NCBI RefSeq assembly: GCF_000255135.1 | Contig: NC_016751.1 | Coordinates: forward strand, 558,001-622,000 | Direction: 5' to 3' | DNA from: Marinitoga piezophila KA3 | GTDB taxonomy: Bacteria; Thermotogota; Thermotogae; Petrotogales; Petrotogaceae | Length of the DNA stretch: 64,000 nucleotides | Position numbers and translations under genes: made by a program | Notes under the pieces: generated by a model | Told to the model about the DNA's origin: nothing | The model's database searches: none | What the model saw: only the letters and a program-made list of their open reading frames with translations | Shown here: positions 25,340 through 34,173 of the stretch, in pieces | How positions within the stretch are numbered: the first letter of the stretch is position 1 | Layout: every line of letters begins with the position of its first letter

Positions 25340-26526
25340 AATTCAAACTCCTTTGTTATAGAATTTATAGCTTCTGAAAGATATTGCTTTTCAATTAAAC
25401 ATGAAATTTTTATTTCAGATGTTGTAACCATTTTTATAGGTATATTTCTCAAAGCTCTAAAAAATCTTGAAGCAACTCCTTTTTCTGTTTTCATACCAAT
25501 TCCTACAACAGAAACCTTAACATATCCGTGTTCATAATTTATTTCAGAACCATCTACATCTTCCAGAGCTTCTTTTAAATATCTATCAAAATGTTCCATT
25601 TCTTCTTCTATTATTGTAAACGAAAGATTCAATTTATTATTTATATTTATTATAGATATCATATCCACATTAAAACCTTTATGGGCAATCTTATCAAATA
25701 TATTATACACCTTTTCATGATCAAGTGGTAGATTTGTTATTGTTACCTGAGTTTGATTTTCCAATATACTCATTCCTGTAACAACTGGATTTTCTATATT
25801 ATCTGCTATCACGTATGTTCCCTCCTCATTTAAAAAAGTCGAGGCACAGTATATTTTTACATTAAATTTTTTTGCTACTTCCACTGCTCGACTATGTAAC
25901 ACCTTAGCTCCTAAACTTGCCATTTCCAACATTTCATCATATGTAATATATTTTAATTTTTTTGCTTCTGGATATATTTTAGGATCAAATGTATAAATAC
26001 CTGCAAAATCGCTGTATATTTCACAATTAATATTTAAAGCAGCAGCTATAGCTACTGCAGATGTATCAGAACCTCCTCTACCAAGTGTGGTATAGTCGCC
26101 ATCTTCATTAATTCCCTGAAATCCTGTAATAACAAGAACATCATATATTTTAAAAAGAGAAAGTATTTTATCTGTTTTGAATTTTTGAATTCTTGCATTG
26201 TTATAATCACCTGTTGTAAAAATACCTGCCTGAAAAGCATTTAACGATTTTGATGAAATATTTAAATCATTTAATGCAATGGACAATAACGCAACAGACA
26301 TTTGTTCTCCAGTTGTTAAAAGCATATCCAATTCCCTTGGATGTGGAGAATTGGAAACTTTTTTTGCCAGCTCTATCAGCTTATCTGTGGTTTTTCCCAT
26401 TGCAGAAACTATTACAATTACTTTGAAGCCTTCTTGAACTCTATTAGAAATTTTTTTCGCCACAAATTTTATTTTTTCTGGTGTTGCAACAGATGAACCT
26501 CCATATTTTTGAACAACTATATTCAT
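25336..26526 (-). CDS. lysC: Aspartate kinase
   Basis: Catalyses the first step of the aspartate family: L-aspartate + ATP to aspartyl phosphate. The 396-aa protein starts VVQKYGGSSVAT, with 'GRGGSDTSAVAIAAAL' and 'SDFAGIYTFDP' in the kinase domain (1 to about 240), then two ACT domains (about 265-395, with 'TITNLPLDHEKVYNIFDKIA') that bind regulatory amino acids. As a lysine-operon gene, a lysine-sensitive enzyme is plausible. The start has the SD TAGGTGAT. It is placed after dapH by a short gap and overlaps the following aminotransferase. Confidence 0.95.
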   Translation of the reverse strand: MNIVVQKYGGSSVATPEKIKFVAKKISNRVQEGFKVIVIVSAMGKTTDKLIELAKKVSNSPHPRELDMLLTTGEQMSVALLSIALNDLNISSKSLNAFQAGIFTTGDYNNARIQKFKTDKILSLFKIYDVLVITGFQGINEDGDYTTLGRGGSDTSAVAIAAALNINCEIYSDFAGIYTFDPKIYPEAKKLKYITYDEMLEMASLGAKVLHSRAVEVAKKFNVKIYCASTFLNEEGTYVIADNIENPVVTGMSILENQTQVTITNLPLDHEKVYNIFDKIAHKGFNVDMISIININNKLNLSFTIIEEEMEHFDRYLKEALEDVDGSEINYEHGYVKVSVVGIGMKTEKGVASRFFRALRNIPIKMVTTSEIKISCLIEKQYLSEAINSITKEFEL

Positions 26527-26534
26527 ATTATCAC

Positions 26535-27227
26535 CTATAATTCTCTTAAAGCATCAAGAATTTGTGTTTTGCTCTTGGTTTTTTCATCTACTTTTTTTAT
26601 TATTTTTGCTGGAACTCCTGCTACAACCGAATTAGGCTCAATATCAGAGGTTACAATTGCACCTGCTGCAACAACGGAATTTTCCCCTATTTTTATTCCT
26701 TCTAAAATAACTGCATTTGCTCCAATTAATACATTATCTGCTATAATTACTGGATCTGCACTTGGCGGCTCTATTACACCGGCTATAACTGCTCCTGCAC
26801 CAATATGACAGTTGTTTCCTATAATTGCTCTTCCACCAATTACCGCATTCATATCAATCATAGTTTTGCTTCCAATTTTAGCTCCAATATTTATTACAGC
26901 TCCCATCATAATTACAACATTATCTCCAATTTCCACAAGATCTCTTATTATTGCACCTGGTTCTATTCGAGCGTTAATTTTTTTCAAATCCAATAAAGGT
27001 ATGGCAGAATTTCTTCTATCTAATTCTATTTTATAATTTTCTATTTTTTCTCGATTTTCAGATAAAAAACTTTCAAACTCTTCTAATTCACAAAATAACA
27101 CTCCACTTTTTTCATCACCAAAATAATCATTAAAAGGCAAATCTTTAAGATCTCCTTTTAAATATACTTTAACAGGAGTTGTTTTTTTGGATTTTGCAAT
27201 ATACTCTATTATCTCATATGAATTCAT
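26535..27227 (-). CDS. dapH: Tetrahydrodipicolinate N-acetyltransferase
   Basis: Transfers acetyl from acetyl-CoA to tetrahydrodipicolinate and so commits the pathway to the acetylated DAP branch. The 230-aa protein has an N-terminal alpha domain ([21 protein letters not shown] region, residues about 4-25) and a left-handed beta-helix of hexapeptide repeats (about 85-210, with '[11 protein letters not shown]' and '[13 protein letters not shown]'). The '[20 protein letters not shown]' insertion matches DapH. I chose ATG 27227, since GAGGTGAT lies right before it and the upstream GTG overlaps the SD. It follows dapB by 17 bases. Confidence 0.95.
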   Translation of the reverse strand: MNSYEIIEYIAKSKKTTPVKVYLKGDLKDLPFNDYFGDEKSGVLFCELEEFESFLSENREKIENYKIELDRRNSAIPLLDLKKINARIEPGAIIRDLVEIGDNVVIMMGAVINIGAKIGSKTMIDMNAVIGGRAIIGNNCHIGAGAVIAGVIEPPSADPVIIADNVLIGANAVILEGIKIGENSVVAAGAIVTSDIEPNSVVAGVPAKIIKKVDEKTKSKTQILDALREL

Positions 27228-27244
27228 AGATATCACCTCATTTA

Positions 27245-27898
27245 TTAATTTATTGTTAGATTGAACACATCATTGAATGTATAAAATCCTGCTATGCTTT
27301 TTATTGCAAATTCCGCAGATTTCAAAACCCCTTCTGCAAATGTCCTTCTCGACAATGCTCTATGTGAAATAGTAATTACCTCACCAAGCGTACCAAAATA
27401 AACTGTATGATCTCCTGGAACATTTCCAACTCTTATCGAAGAAATATTTACATCTTTATTTAACACATCCTTTAGCATTTTAGCAGTACCAGAAGGTTTG
27501 TCTTTTTTAAATCTATGATGCGTTTCTAAAATTTCTATATCTACATCTTTTAATAATGAATCTGCTAATTTTGTTAGCCTTAATAAAACCTGAATTCCAA
27601 TTGAAAAGTTATAGCTTTGAACAACAGGGATATTTTGCGAAATTTCATGTAATTGTTTAATTTGATTTTCATCTAATCCTGTTGTTCCTATTACTAAAGG
27701 AACCTTAAATTTATCAACATATTCTATAACTTTATTAAAAGCTTCTGGCAAAGAGAAGTCTATTAATATTTCTGGTTTTTCTTCAAAAAACTCACCTGAT
27801 TTATCATATGAAAAAACAAGCTGATGTCCCTTTTCAGAAAATAAATTATATATTTCATTTCCCATTCTTCCATTTCTTCCAATTAATCCATACTTCAT
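27245..27898 (-). CDS. dapB: 4-Hydroxy-tetrahydrodipicolinate reductase
   Basis: Reduces the DapA product to tetrahydrodipicolinate with NAD(P)H. The 217-aa protein begins [10 protein letters not shown] (dinucleotide-binding loop). It continues with IGTTGL, '[12 protein letters not shown]', '[16 protein letters not shown]' (catalytic His and Lys pair) and a C-terminal dimer segment. It is at the short end for DapB (about 240-270 aa), with trimmed surface loops as in other thermophiles. It overlaps dapA by 4 bases. Confidence 0.94.
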   Translation of the reverse strand: MKYGLIGRNGRMGNEIYNLFSEKGHQLVFSYDKSGEFFEEKPEILIDFSLPEAFNKVIEYVDKFKVPLVIGTTGLDENQIKQLHEISQNIPVVQSYNFSIGIQVLLRLTKLADSLLKDVDIEILETHHRFKKDKPSGTAKMLKDVLNKDVNISSIRVGNVPGDHTVYFGTLGEVITISHRALSRRTFAEGVLKSAEFAIKSIAGFYTFNDVFNLTIN

Positions 27899-28767
27899 AT
27901 TCCCAACTCCTCAAACAAATTATCAATTATCTTTTTTGAATTTTCACTTAATTCAACAAGCGGTAATCTTAAAATATTTTTACAATATCCAAGTTTTGAA
28001 ACGGCATATTTTATCGGTATAGGATTCACTTCAATAAATAGCTTTCTCATTAAAACATTATATTTTTTATTTATTTCCTGTGCAGTTTTGTAATCATTTT
28101 TTATTATCGCATGAGTAAGCTTTTTCATAACTTCCGGTAAAACATTTGAAAATACTGATATAACCCCATCTCCTCCCAAAGCCATCAGAGGTAAAGCCTG
28201 ATCATCATTCCCGGAATAAACTTTCATATCTTCCGGTTTTACTGAAATTAATTCTGCAATTTGAGATATATTTCCACTTGCTTCTTTTATTCCAATTACA
28301 TTTTCATTTTTTTCAAATATTTTTACTGCTGTTTCTGGTAAAATATTTGATCCTGTCCTTGAAGGAACATTATACAAGATTATTGGTAAATCTGTTCTTT
28401 CGGCTATATATGTGTAATATTCAACAAGTCCATTTTGTGTGGATTTATTATAATACGGATTAACTATTAATAACCCATCTGCACCAGACTTTTTAGCAAG
28501 CATATTATTCGTAATTACGTGTTCTGGATTATTTGAACCAGTCCCCACAATTACAGGTATTTTTTTATCTACTACTTCAACAACTTTATTAACAATTTTT
28601 TCTCTTTCATACTCTGAAATTGTTGGTGCTTCACCGGTAGTTCCAAGAACTATAATTGCATCTACATATTTTGCCTGAAATTCAACAAATTTTTCTAATG
28701 CTTTAAAATCAACTTTTTTATCTTTATCAAATGGAGTAATAATTGCAGTTCCTACACCTTTAAACAT
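27895..28767 (-). CDS. dapA: 4-Hydroxy-tetrahydrodipicolinate synthase
   Basis: Condenses pyruvate with aspartate semialdehyde, the first committed step to lysine. The 290-aa TIM barrel shows GTAIITPF, 'VLGTTGEAPT', 'GTGSNN', 'NPYYNKSTQ', YNVPSRTG with the Tyr of the catalytic triad, and IGIKEASGN with the Schiff-base lysine. The start is ATG 28767, 9 bases after GGGAGG; the longer frame lies inside lysA. It overlaps the end of lysA by 8 bases. Confidence 0.96.
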   Translation of the reverse strand: MFKGVGTAIITPFDKDKKVDFKALEKFVEFQAKYVDAIIVLGTTGEAPTISEYEREKIVNKVVEVVDKKIPVIVGTGSNNPEHVITNNMLAKKSGADGLLIVNPYYNKSTQNGLVEYYTYIAERTDLPIILYNVPSRTGSNILPETAVKIFEKNENVIGIKEASGNISQIAELISVKPEDMKVYSGNDDQALPLMALGGDGVISVFSNVLPEVMKKLTHAIIKNDYKTAQEINKKYNVLMRKLFIEVNPIPIKYAVSKLGYCKNILRLPLVELSENSKKIIDNLFEELGI

Positions 28768-29998
28768 AAATATCGCCTCCCTGTATTGTTGAAAAATAAT
28801 CATCTATTGTTTCTGCTCTTCTAATCATTTTAAATTCTTTACCATCATAAATAAATTCCGCAGGACGTAATTTTCCATTATAATTAAATCCCATTGAATG
28901 GCCATGTGCTCCAACGTCATGAATAATCAAAATATCTTCTTCCTCTAATTCTGGCAATTCTCTATTTATAGCAAATTTATCGTTATTTTCACATAATGAT
29001 CCAACAACATCATATTTTCTAACTTTTTTTGTTTTGCTTTTTCCTAACACACTTATATGATGATACGCTCCATATATTGCAGGCCTCATTAAACTGGACA
29101 TATTTGCATCTACCCCGGCATATATTTTATAACTTTCCTTTATATACAAAACCTTTGTTATCAAGTAACCATGAGGACCTGTTATATATCTTCCATTTTC
29201 TGTAAAAATACGTGGTTTCATATTGTTTTTTATAAAATACTCAAAGTATAAGTCCTTAATCCTTATACTCAATTCTTCAAGATTAATTTCTTTCTCCTGC
29301 GGATGGTAAGGAATACCAAATCCGCCACCAATATCTATAAAAGAAAAATTTATATTTAATTTTTTGGATATTTTTAAAGCTGCTTCAAAAATCAATTCTG
29401 TATTTCTAGCAATTATATTTATGTCCAGAGTATTTGAAATTATCATGGCATGTAATCCAAATTTTTTAATTCCTTCTTGTTTTAATAATTCATATCCTTC
29501 AATTAACCTGTTATATGGCACCCCAAACTTTGCTTCTTTAGGATTCCCTATAATTCCCGTTCCATATGCTTTTTCAGGTGTATACCGTATAGAACCAATT
29601 TCAGGAAGAGAATATAATCTTTTAAGCTTTTGAATGTGATTAATATCGTCAAAATTAATTATCGCTTTTAATTCCAATGCCTTTTTATACTCTTCCATAG
29701 GAGTATTATTTGAAGTAAATAGAATATTTTCACCCACTGCTCCTACCCTTTCTGAAAGTATTAATTCTGTCATAGAGCTACAATCCATACCGCAATTGTT
29801 TTCTTTTAATTTTCTTAATATATATGGAGTAGGCGTTGCTTTTACCGCAAAGTATTCCTTGTAATTACACCAATTAAATGCATTTTGAAGACTTTTTAAT
29901 GAATCTATGATTCCTTTTTCATCATATATATAAAATGGTGTTGGATATTTTTTAGATAATTCATAAATTTTTTCTTCAGGTATAGGTATTTTTTTCAT
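28760..29998 (-). CDS. lysA: Diaminopimelate decarboxylase
   Basis: Makes L-lysine from meso-diaminopimelate by PLP-dependent decarboxylation. The 412-aa alanine-racemase-fold protein shows 'YFAVKATPTPYIL' (PLP lysine), 'IDIGGGFGIPYHP', 'FTENGRYITG' and 'VVGSLCENNDKFA' with the catalytic Cys, and ends with 'GHSMGFNYNGKLRPAEFI'. It starts at the base after the asd stop codon. It has the SD GAGGGAT inside asd, so the two are tightly coupled. Confidence 0.95.
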   Translation of the reverse strand: MKKIPIPEEKIYELSKKYPTPFYIYDEKGIIDSLKSLQNAFNWCNYKEYFAVKATPTPYILRKLKENNCGMDCSSMTELILSERVGAVGENILFTSNNTPMEEYKKALELKAIINFDDINHIQKLKRLYSLPEIGSIRYTPEKAYGTGIIGNPKEAKFGVPYNRLIEGYELLKQEGIKKFGLHAMIISNTLDINIIARNTELIFEAALKISKKLNINFSFIDIGGGFGIPYHPQEKEINLEELSIRIKDLYFEYFIKNNMKPRIFTENGRYITGPHGYLITKVLYIKESYKIYAGVDANMSSLMRPAIYGAYHHISVLGKSKTKKVRKYDVVGSLCENNDKFAINRELPELEEEDILIIHDVGAHGHSMGFNYNGKLRPAEFIYDGKEFKMIRRAETIDDYFSTIQGGDIYV

Positions 29999-30967
29999 TT
30001 AATCCCTCATTTCCAGGTGTTTTAATAATATTCTTACCGCATTTGTTGCAGCTCCAACCCTTACATTATCGGCAACTATCCAAATTAAAAAGGTATTTTT
30101 TCCCATTTTTCTTAAACGTGAAACATAGGTTATATTACTTCCAGCAACCATTAAAGGAGTTAACAACTTTTCTGTATATACAACATTTTCTGTTGCGGAA
30201 ATAAGATTTTTAATTGTTTCTAAAGGAATATCTTTCTTTATCCTGAAAACTACGCTTTCTGAATGCCCATATAATACAGGAACTCTAACTGCAGTAGGAT
30301 AAACACTTATCGAATCATCATTAAAAATTTTCCTTGTTTCATTAACCATTTTCATCTCTTCTTCAGTAAAACCATTTTCCAATATAGGACCAATTTGCGG
30401 AATTACATTATTCATAATTATATCCGGAAAATGGGCTGTATTATTAATTCCATTTTGTTGATTTAACAATTCTTGAATTCCTTTATTACCTGCTCCAGAA
30501 ACTGCCTGATAAGTACTTACAAATATTTCTTCTATTCCTATTTGTTTCTGAATTTCAGATAATGCAAGGACCATTTGAATAGTAGAGCAATTTGGATTTG
30601 CAATTATTCCTTTGTAATTTTTTATTATTTCACCATTTATTTCTGGCACAACCAATGGTATATTTTCCTGCATTCTGAAAGCTGATGAATTATCAATAAT
30701 TACATTTCCAGCTTCAGCAGCAATTGGTGCATATCTCCTTGAAACATTTCCACCTGCCGAAAACAATAAATAATCATATTTTTCTCTCATAACATTTTCT
30801 GATATTTCCTCAATTGTATATTCTTTATCTTTAAATTTTAATTTTTTACCTGCTGATTTTTTTGAAGCAAATAGCCTTAATCCATCTACTTTTAAATTCG
30901 ATTCTTCCAGAACTTTTATCATTGTTCTACCTACCTCACCTGTAGCGCCTACAATTCCAACCTTCAT
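29999..30967 (-). CDS. asd: Aspartate-semialdehyde dehydrogenase
   Basis: Reduces aspartyl phosphate to aspartate semialdehyde with NADPH. The 322-aa protein has GATGEVGRTM, 'SAGGNVSRRYAPIAA', 'IANPNCSTIQMV' with the catalytic Cys, and the 'AVSGAGNKGI' and 'PTAVRVPVLYGHSE' segments with the active His. It is the first gene after the riboswitch and terminator, with the perfect SD AAGGAGGAG. Control of this gene thus controls the whole operon. Confidence 0.96.
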   Translation of the reverse strand: MKVGIVGATGEVGRTMIKVLEESNLKVDGLRLFASKKSAGKKLKFKDKEYTIEEISENVMREKYDYLLFSAGGNVSRRYAPIAAEAGNVIIDNSSAFRMQENIPLVVPEINGEIIKNYKGIIANPNCSTIQMVLALSEIQKQIGIEEIFVSTYQAVSGAGNKGIQELLNQQNGINNTAHFPDIIMNNVIPQIGPILENGFTEEEMKMVNETRKIFNDDSISVYPTAVRVPVLYGHSESVVFRIKKDIPLETIKNLISATENVVYTEKLLTPLMVAGSNITYVSRLRKMGKNTFLIWIVADNVRVGAATNAVRILLKHLEMRD

Positions 30968-30991
30968 TCTCTCTCCTCCTTAAAAATTTAT

Positions 30992-31022
30992 ATAAAAAAA
31001 GGTCTTCCGAAAATACGGAAGA
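30992..31022 (-). terminator. Riboswitch-controlled terminator before asd
   Basis: GGTCTTCCG and CGGAAGACC form a 9-bp stem (30999-31022) followed on the minus strand by seven T. It lies between the lysine aptamer and asd, so it is the expression platform: termination when lysine is bound. Confidence 0.93.
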
Positions 31023-31080
31023 CCCTATATTTGAAATAATCTATGTTATATACTATTTCAGCATATAACAACCTTTATTC

Positions 31081-31249
31081 CAAACGGCTCTCCGCATTTT
31101 CTCAAATGCGACAGTTACATGGGTATTCCCCATATAACCAGGCATACAGGATGGGTAAGTCCTGTACCCTTCGGCAACCTCGCCTTTCATCTATCCCAAG
31201 CCTACCCGGGCGATAGATAGATTACTCTTCTTGGTTGCGCCTCCGTTTG
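31081..31249 (-). promoter_or_regulatory. Lysine riboswitch (L box)
   Basis: Read on the minus strand, the 169-nt leader starts CAAACGG (31249-31243) and ends CCGTTTG (31087-31081), which pair as P1. Inside are the conserved L-box elements GGAGGCGCAACC, AAGAAGAGTAAT, GGTTGCCGAAGG and CTGTCGC...GCGGAGAGCC in the right order. The helices of the five-way junction are visible, including an 8-9-bp GCATTT/AAATGC hairpin. It controls the lysine operon that follows, through the terminator at 30992-31022. The order of conserved blocks, not an alignment, supports this call. Confidence 0.94.
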
Positions 31250-31321
31250 TTCGTTATACATATTAACTTTTGCTGTAGTTTAACAAAAAAGATTTACAAA
31301 AATTTTAATTAAATATTAAAT

Positions 31322-31432
31322 TTATTTTTTTAAGTTTATATCCTTTACTTTTATTTTAACTTTTCTCATCCTTATTTTTTCAATAAATCTAATTATGGGA
31401 CATCTCATTTTCCATCTTTCAAAAAATGTCAT
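31322..31432 (-). CDS. Small basic 36-aa ORF coupled to the diguanylate cyclase gene
   Basis: The ATG overlaps the stop of the GGDEF gene as TAATG, and GGAGGAGAAATA forms a strong SD inside that gene's last codons. The peptide is 36 aa, basic (MTFFERWKMRC..., then mostly Lys, Arg and Ile), with no clear membrane segment and one Cys. Reading in frame ends with TAA at 31324-31322. The SD and coupling make it likely to be translated. I recognise no family and cannot give a function. Confidence 0.6.
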   Translation of the reverse strand: MTFFERWKMRCPIIRFIEKIRMRKVKIKVKDINLKK

Positions 31433-32904
31433 TATTTCTCCTCCATTTCATATATTACGTAGGTATTTTTTTGTTTTTTAGCTTTATACATAGCCATATC
31501 CGCTAATTTAAGCAATTCTTCAATTCCCTGACTATGTTCAGGAAATAATGAAACTCCTATACTCGTAGTTACAATAAAGCTTTTATTTTTTATTTTATAT
31601 TCCCTTTTTGTACTCTCCTGAATCCTTTTTATAACAAGAGTTATATCTTCTATTTCTTTATATTGCATTAAAACAACAAATTCATCTCCACCAAATCTTG
31701 CTATTAAATCTGATTTTCTCATATGTGCTTTTAAAATATTGGCAAAATCAATTAGTAATTCATCACCTTTATCATGTCCAAAATTATCATTTACTGATTT
31801 GAAATTATCAAGGTCCATAAATAAAACTGCATACTTTAAATTATTTCTTTTTCCCAATTCCAGCATTTTTTCTGCATTATCAAAAAAGAATTTTCTATTT
31901 GGTAATTTTGTAAGCGAATCATGTGTTGCCGTGTAGTCAAGATTTTCTTTTACTTTATTTAAAGCCATATAATTATATACTATAAATGTCAATAGAATTA
32001 TATTAAATAATATAAATCCCGCATCAAGAACTATCATCTTCTGTTTTTCTTTTAATATACTTGCCACATTACTTTCAAGTTCTTTAATTTCAATATTAAT
32101 TATTTCCTGTGTATAAGAAATAAGCTCTGATAAATTGTCAAATACCTCTCCAGCATTTAAATGATAATAAGTTAAATTAAAAAGAGATTTGTAATAATTT
32201 TCAAGATCTTTATATTGATCCATATTTTTAATATTTTTTAATTTTTTTAATGTTTCTTCTCTAAATGGAAATTCCATAAAATTAATTATTTCTGTTAATC
32301 CATAATAGCTCTTATTAATGATATATAATTCTCTTTCTGACGGTGGCCTTTTATCAACAATCAGAGCAGAAAAAATTCCTCTAAATTCACCGATAAATTC
32401 CTTATTTTCCTCTATTAGATATATAGATAAAAGAGTTTTTGCTGTCTCAGGAAAAGAATCTTCTTTTAATGGATAATAATAAAATCTCAATAATTCATTT
32501 ATGATATTGGTATATTCAACAAATATATCTATATTACTCTTTTTCTGAAAATTCTCCTTTCTAATATTTTCAATAGAGTATTTGATTTTTTCAATATTTG
32601 CACAACAACTATCGTCCACAAAAGCTTTTTCTATATTATTGAGATAAAAATCAACTTCTTTTTGCTCATGTTTGATTTTTTCTATAATATTTTCATCTCC
32701 ACATATATGCATATTCATATATCCTCTTTCCTTTTGAAGATGAAATATTGCATTAGATGTATTTTTAATAACTTCTATTGATTTTTTTAAAATAACCAGG
32801 CTTTTTTGTTCCTTTTGGATTTGTAAAAAAAAGTTACCTGAAATTGCTAAAATACCTAAAAAAACAAGGATTATAGCCATAGTATTTAAAATACTCTTTT
32901 TCAT
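31432..32904 (-). CDS. Membrane diguanylate cyclase with NIT-like sensor domain
   Basis: A 490-aa protein with membrane segments at about residues 6-28 and 290-315, enclosing a helical extracytoplasmic domain. Near residue 60 it has 'HLQKERGYMNMH', the Q-x-ER-G-x motif of NIT (nitrate/nitrite-sensing-type) domains. The C-terminal GGDEF domain (about 325-485) has GGDEF at residues about 405-409, with RKSD five residues before it as I-site, so it should make c-di-GMP. The ligand is not established; NIT domains are also found in proteins of unknown ligand. It has its own extended -10 promoter (TGATATAAT at 32943-32951) and the SD GAGGTGAG. Confidence 0.85.
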   Translation of the reverse strand: MKKSILNTMAIILVFLGILAISGNFFLQIQKEQKSLVILKKSIEVIKNTSNAIFHLQKERGYMNMHICGDENIIEKIKHEQKEVDFYLNNIEKAFVDDSCCANIEKIKYSIENIRKENFQKKSNIDIFVEYTNIINELLRFYYYPLKEDSFPETAKTLLSIYLIEENKEFIGEFRGIFSALIVDKRPPSERELYIINKSYYGLTEIINFMEFPFREETLKKLKNIKNMDQYKDLENYYKSLFNLTYYHLNAGEVFDNLSELISYTQEIINIEIKELESNVASILKEKQKMIVLDAGFILFNIILLTFIVYNYMALNKVKENLDYTATHDSLTKLPNRKFFFDNAEKMLELGKRNNLKYAVLFMDLDNFKSVNDNFGHDKGDELLIDFANILKAHMRKSDLIARFGGDEFVVLMQYKEIEDITLVIKRIQESTKREYKIKNKSFIVTTSIGVSLFPEHSQGIEELLKLADMAMYKAKKQKNTYVIYEMEEK

Positions 32905-32942
32905 AACTCACCTCAAATATTTGAATATATTTTATATTTAAT

Positions 32943-32951
32943 ATTATATCA
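32943..32951 (-). promoter_or_regulatory. Extended -10 promoter for the NIT-GGDEF gene
   Basis: TGATATAAT on the minus strand, about 40 bases before the start codon; the upstream hexamer is not a good -35. Confidence 0.55.
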
Positions 32952-33010
32952 TAAATATAATTTCACAAAAAATCAAGGTATATTATCCATAATATTCAAC
33001 ACATATTTTA

Positions 33011-33019
33011 TGTTATAAT
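33011..33019 (+). promoter_or_regulatory. Extended -10 promoter for the DUF362 gene
   Basis: TGTTATAAT (33011-33019), 37 bases before the start codon. There is no good -35 at the usual distance. Confidence 0.55.
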
Positions 33020-33055
33020 TGATATTGAATGGATTTAAATACTGGAGGTGTTAAT

Positions 33056-34171
33056 ATGTCATCAAAGGTTTATTTTACCAATTTAAGAACAAGACCTGGA
33101 ATGAATTTGCTTGATAAACTCGAAAGATTGGTGAAAAAAGCTGGAATTGAAAATATAGATTTTAAAAATAAGTTTGTAGCAATAAAAATTCATTTTGGAG
33201 AACCTGGAAACCTTGCTTATATACGACCTAATTACGCTGCAAGATTGGTAAAAATTATAAAGTCATTGGGCGGAAAGCCTTTTTTAACTGATGCAAACAC
33301 GCTATATACTGGAAGACGTTCAAATGCTTTAGACCACTTAGAAAGTGCCTACGAAAATGGTTTTAACCCACATACTCTTGGTTGTCATGTTGTAATTGCA
33401 GATGGTTTAAAAGGGACAAATTATAAAGAGATTCCAATAAATCTTGAATATTGTAAAACCGCAAAGATTGGAACTGAAATTGCAGAAAGTGATGTAATAA
33501 TTTCTATGGCTCATTTCAAAGGACATGAACAGGCTGGTTTTGGTGGAACATTAAAAAATCTTGGTATGGGTTGTGCATCACGCGGTGGAAAACTCGAATT
33601 ACATTCTACTTCAAAACCTGTTATAAAAACAAGAAACTGTGTGGGGTGTGGCATATGCGTAAATAGCTGTGCATATGATGCCATTCATCTAAACGAAAAT
33701 AGAGTTGCTGTAATTGATTATGACAAATGCGTTGGATGCGGTCAATGTGTGGCTGTTTGCCAATATAATGCTGCTCAGGTAGTATGGAATGAAGCTTCAG
33801 AAATTATGAATAAAAAAATTGCTGAATATACTTATGCTATTGTCAAGGATAAACCTGCCTTTTATATTAATTTTATTATGAACGTCTCTCCAGATTGTGA
33901 TTGCTGGTCACATAATGATTATCCACTTGTTCCTGATATTGGAATTGCTGCATCTTTTGATCCAGTTGCATTAGATATGGCCAGTGTTGATCTTGTAAAA
34001 AGTGCTCCGGTACTTCCTGGAAGTAAAATATATTCTCATGAACATCAACATGAATTTGTAGGTGAAGATAAATTCAAATTTGTTCATCCAAATGCTGATT
34101 GGGAAGCAGGTTTAATTCACGGAGAAAAAATAGGACTTGGAACAAGAGATTACGAATTAATCGAGGTATAA
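33056..34171 (+). CDS. DUF362 protein with two [4Fe-4S] clusters
   Basis: A 371-aa protein. Residues 1 to about 180 and 280-371 form the DUF362 domain ('AIKIHFGEPGNLAYIRP', 'MAHFKGHEQAGFGGTLKNLGMG'). In between (about residues 190-245) lie two ferredoxin-type motifs, CVGCGICVNSC and CVGCGQCVAVC, each with the pattern for one [4Fe-4S] cluster. DUF362 proteins are cytoplasmic, often annotated only as '4Fe-4S binding protein', and their partner is unknown. The start is ATG 33056 with GGAGGTG; the frame upstream is not translated in the same way. PfkB follows after 2 bases, so they form an operon, but no joint function is clear. Confidence 0.88.
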   Translation: MSSKVYFTNLRTRPGMNLLDKLERLVKKAGIENIDFKNKFVAIKIHFGEPGNLAYIRPNYAARLVKIIKSLGGKPFLTDANTLYTGRRSNALDHLESAYENGFNPHTLGCHVVIADGLKGTNYKEIPINLEYCKTAKIGTEIAESDVIISMAHFKGHEQAGFGGTLKNLGMGCASRGGKLELHSTSKPVIKTRNCVGCGICVNSCAYDAIHLNENRVAVIDYDKCVGCGQCVAVCQYNAAQVVWNEASEIMNKKIAEYTYAIVKDKPAFYINFIMNVSPDCDCWSHNDYPLVPDIGIAASFDPVALDMASVDLVKSAPVLPGSKIYSHEHQHEFVGEDKFKFVHPNADWEAGLIHGEKIGLGTRDYELIEV

Positions 34172-34173
34172 TT

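Noticed and set aside
26509-27036. Several plus-strand ORFs opposite dapH
   Set aside because: They are created by the regular hexapeptide-repeat codons of dapH read backwards; no SD, no sense as proteins.
31250-31330. Promoter for the lysine operon just upstream of the riboswitch
   Set aside because: A promoter must lie here, but I could not pick a -35/-10 pair with proper spacing (TTGTTA and TAATAT are 15 bp apart), so no site was listed.
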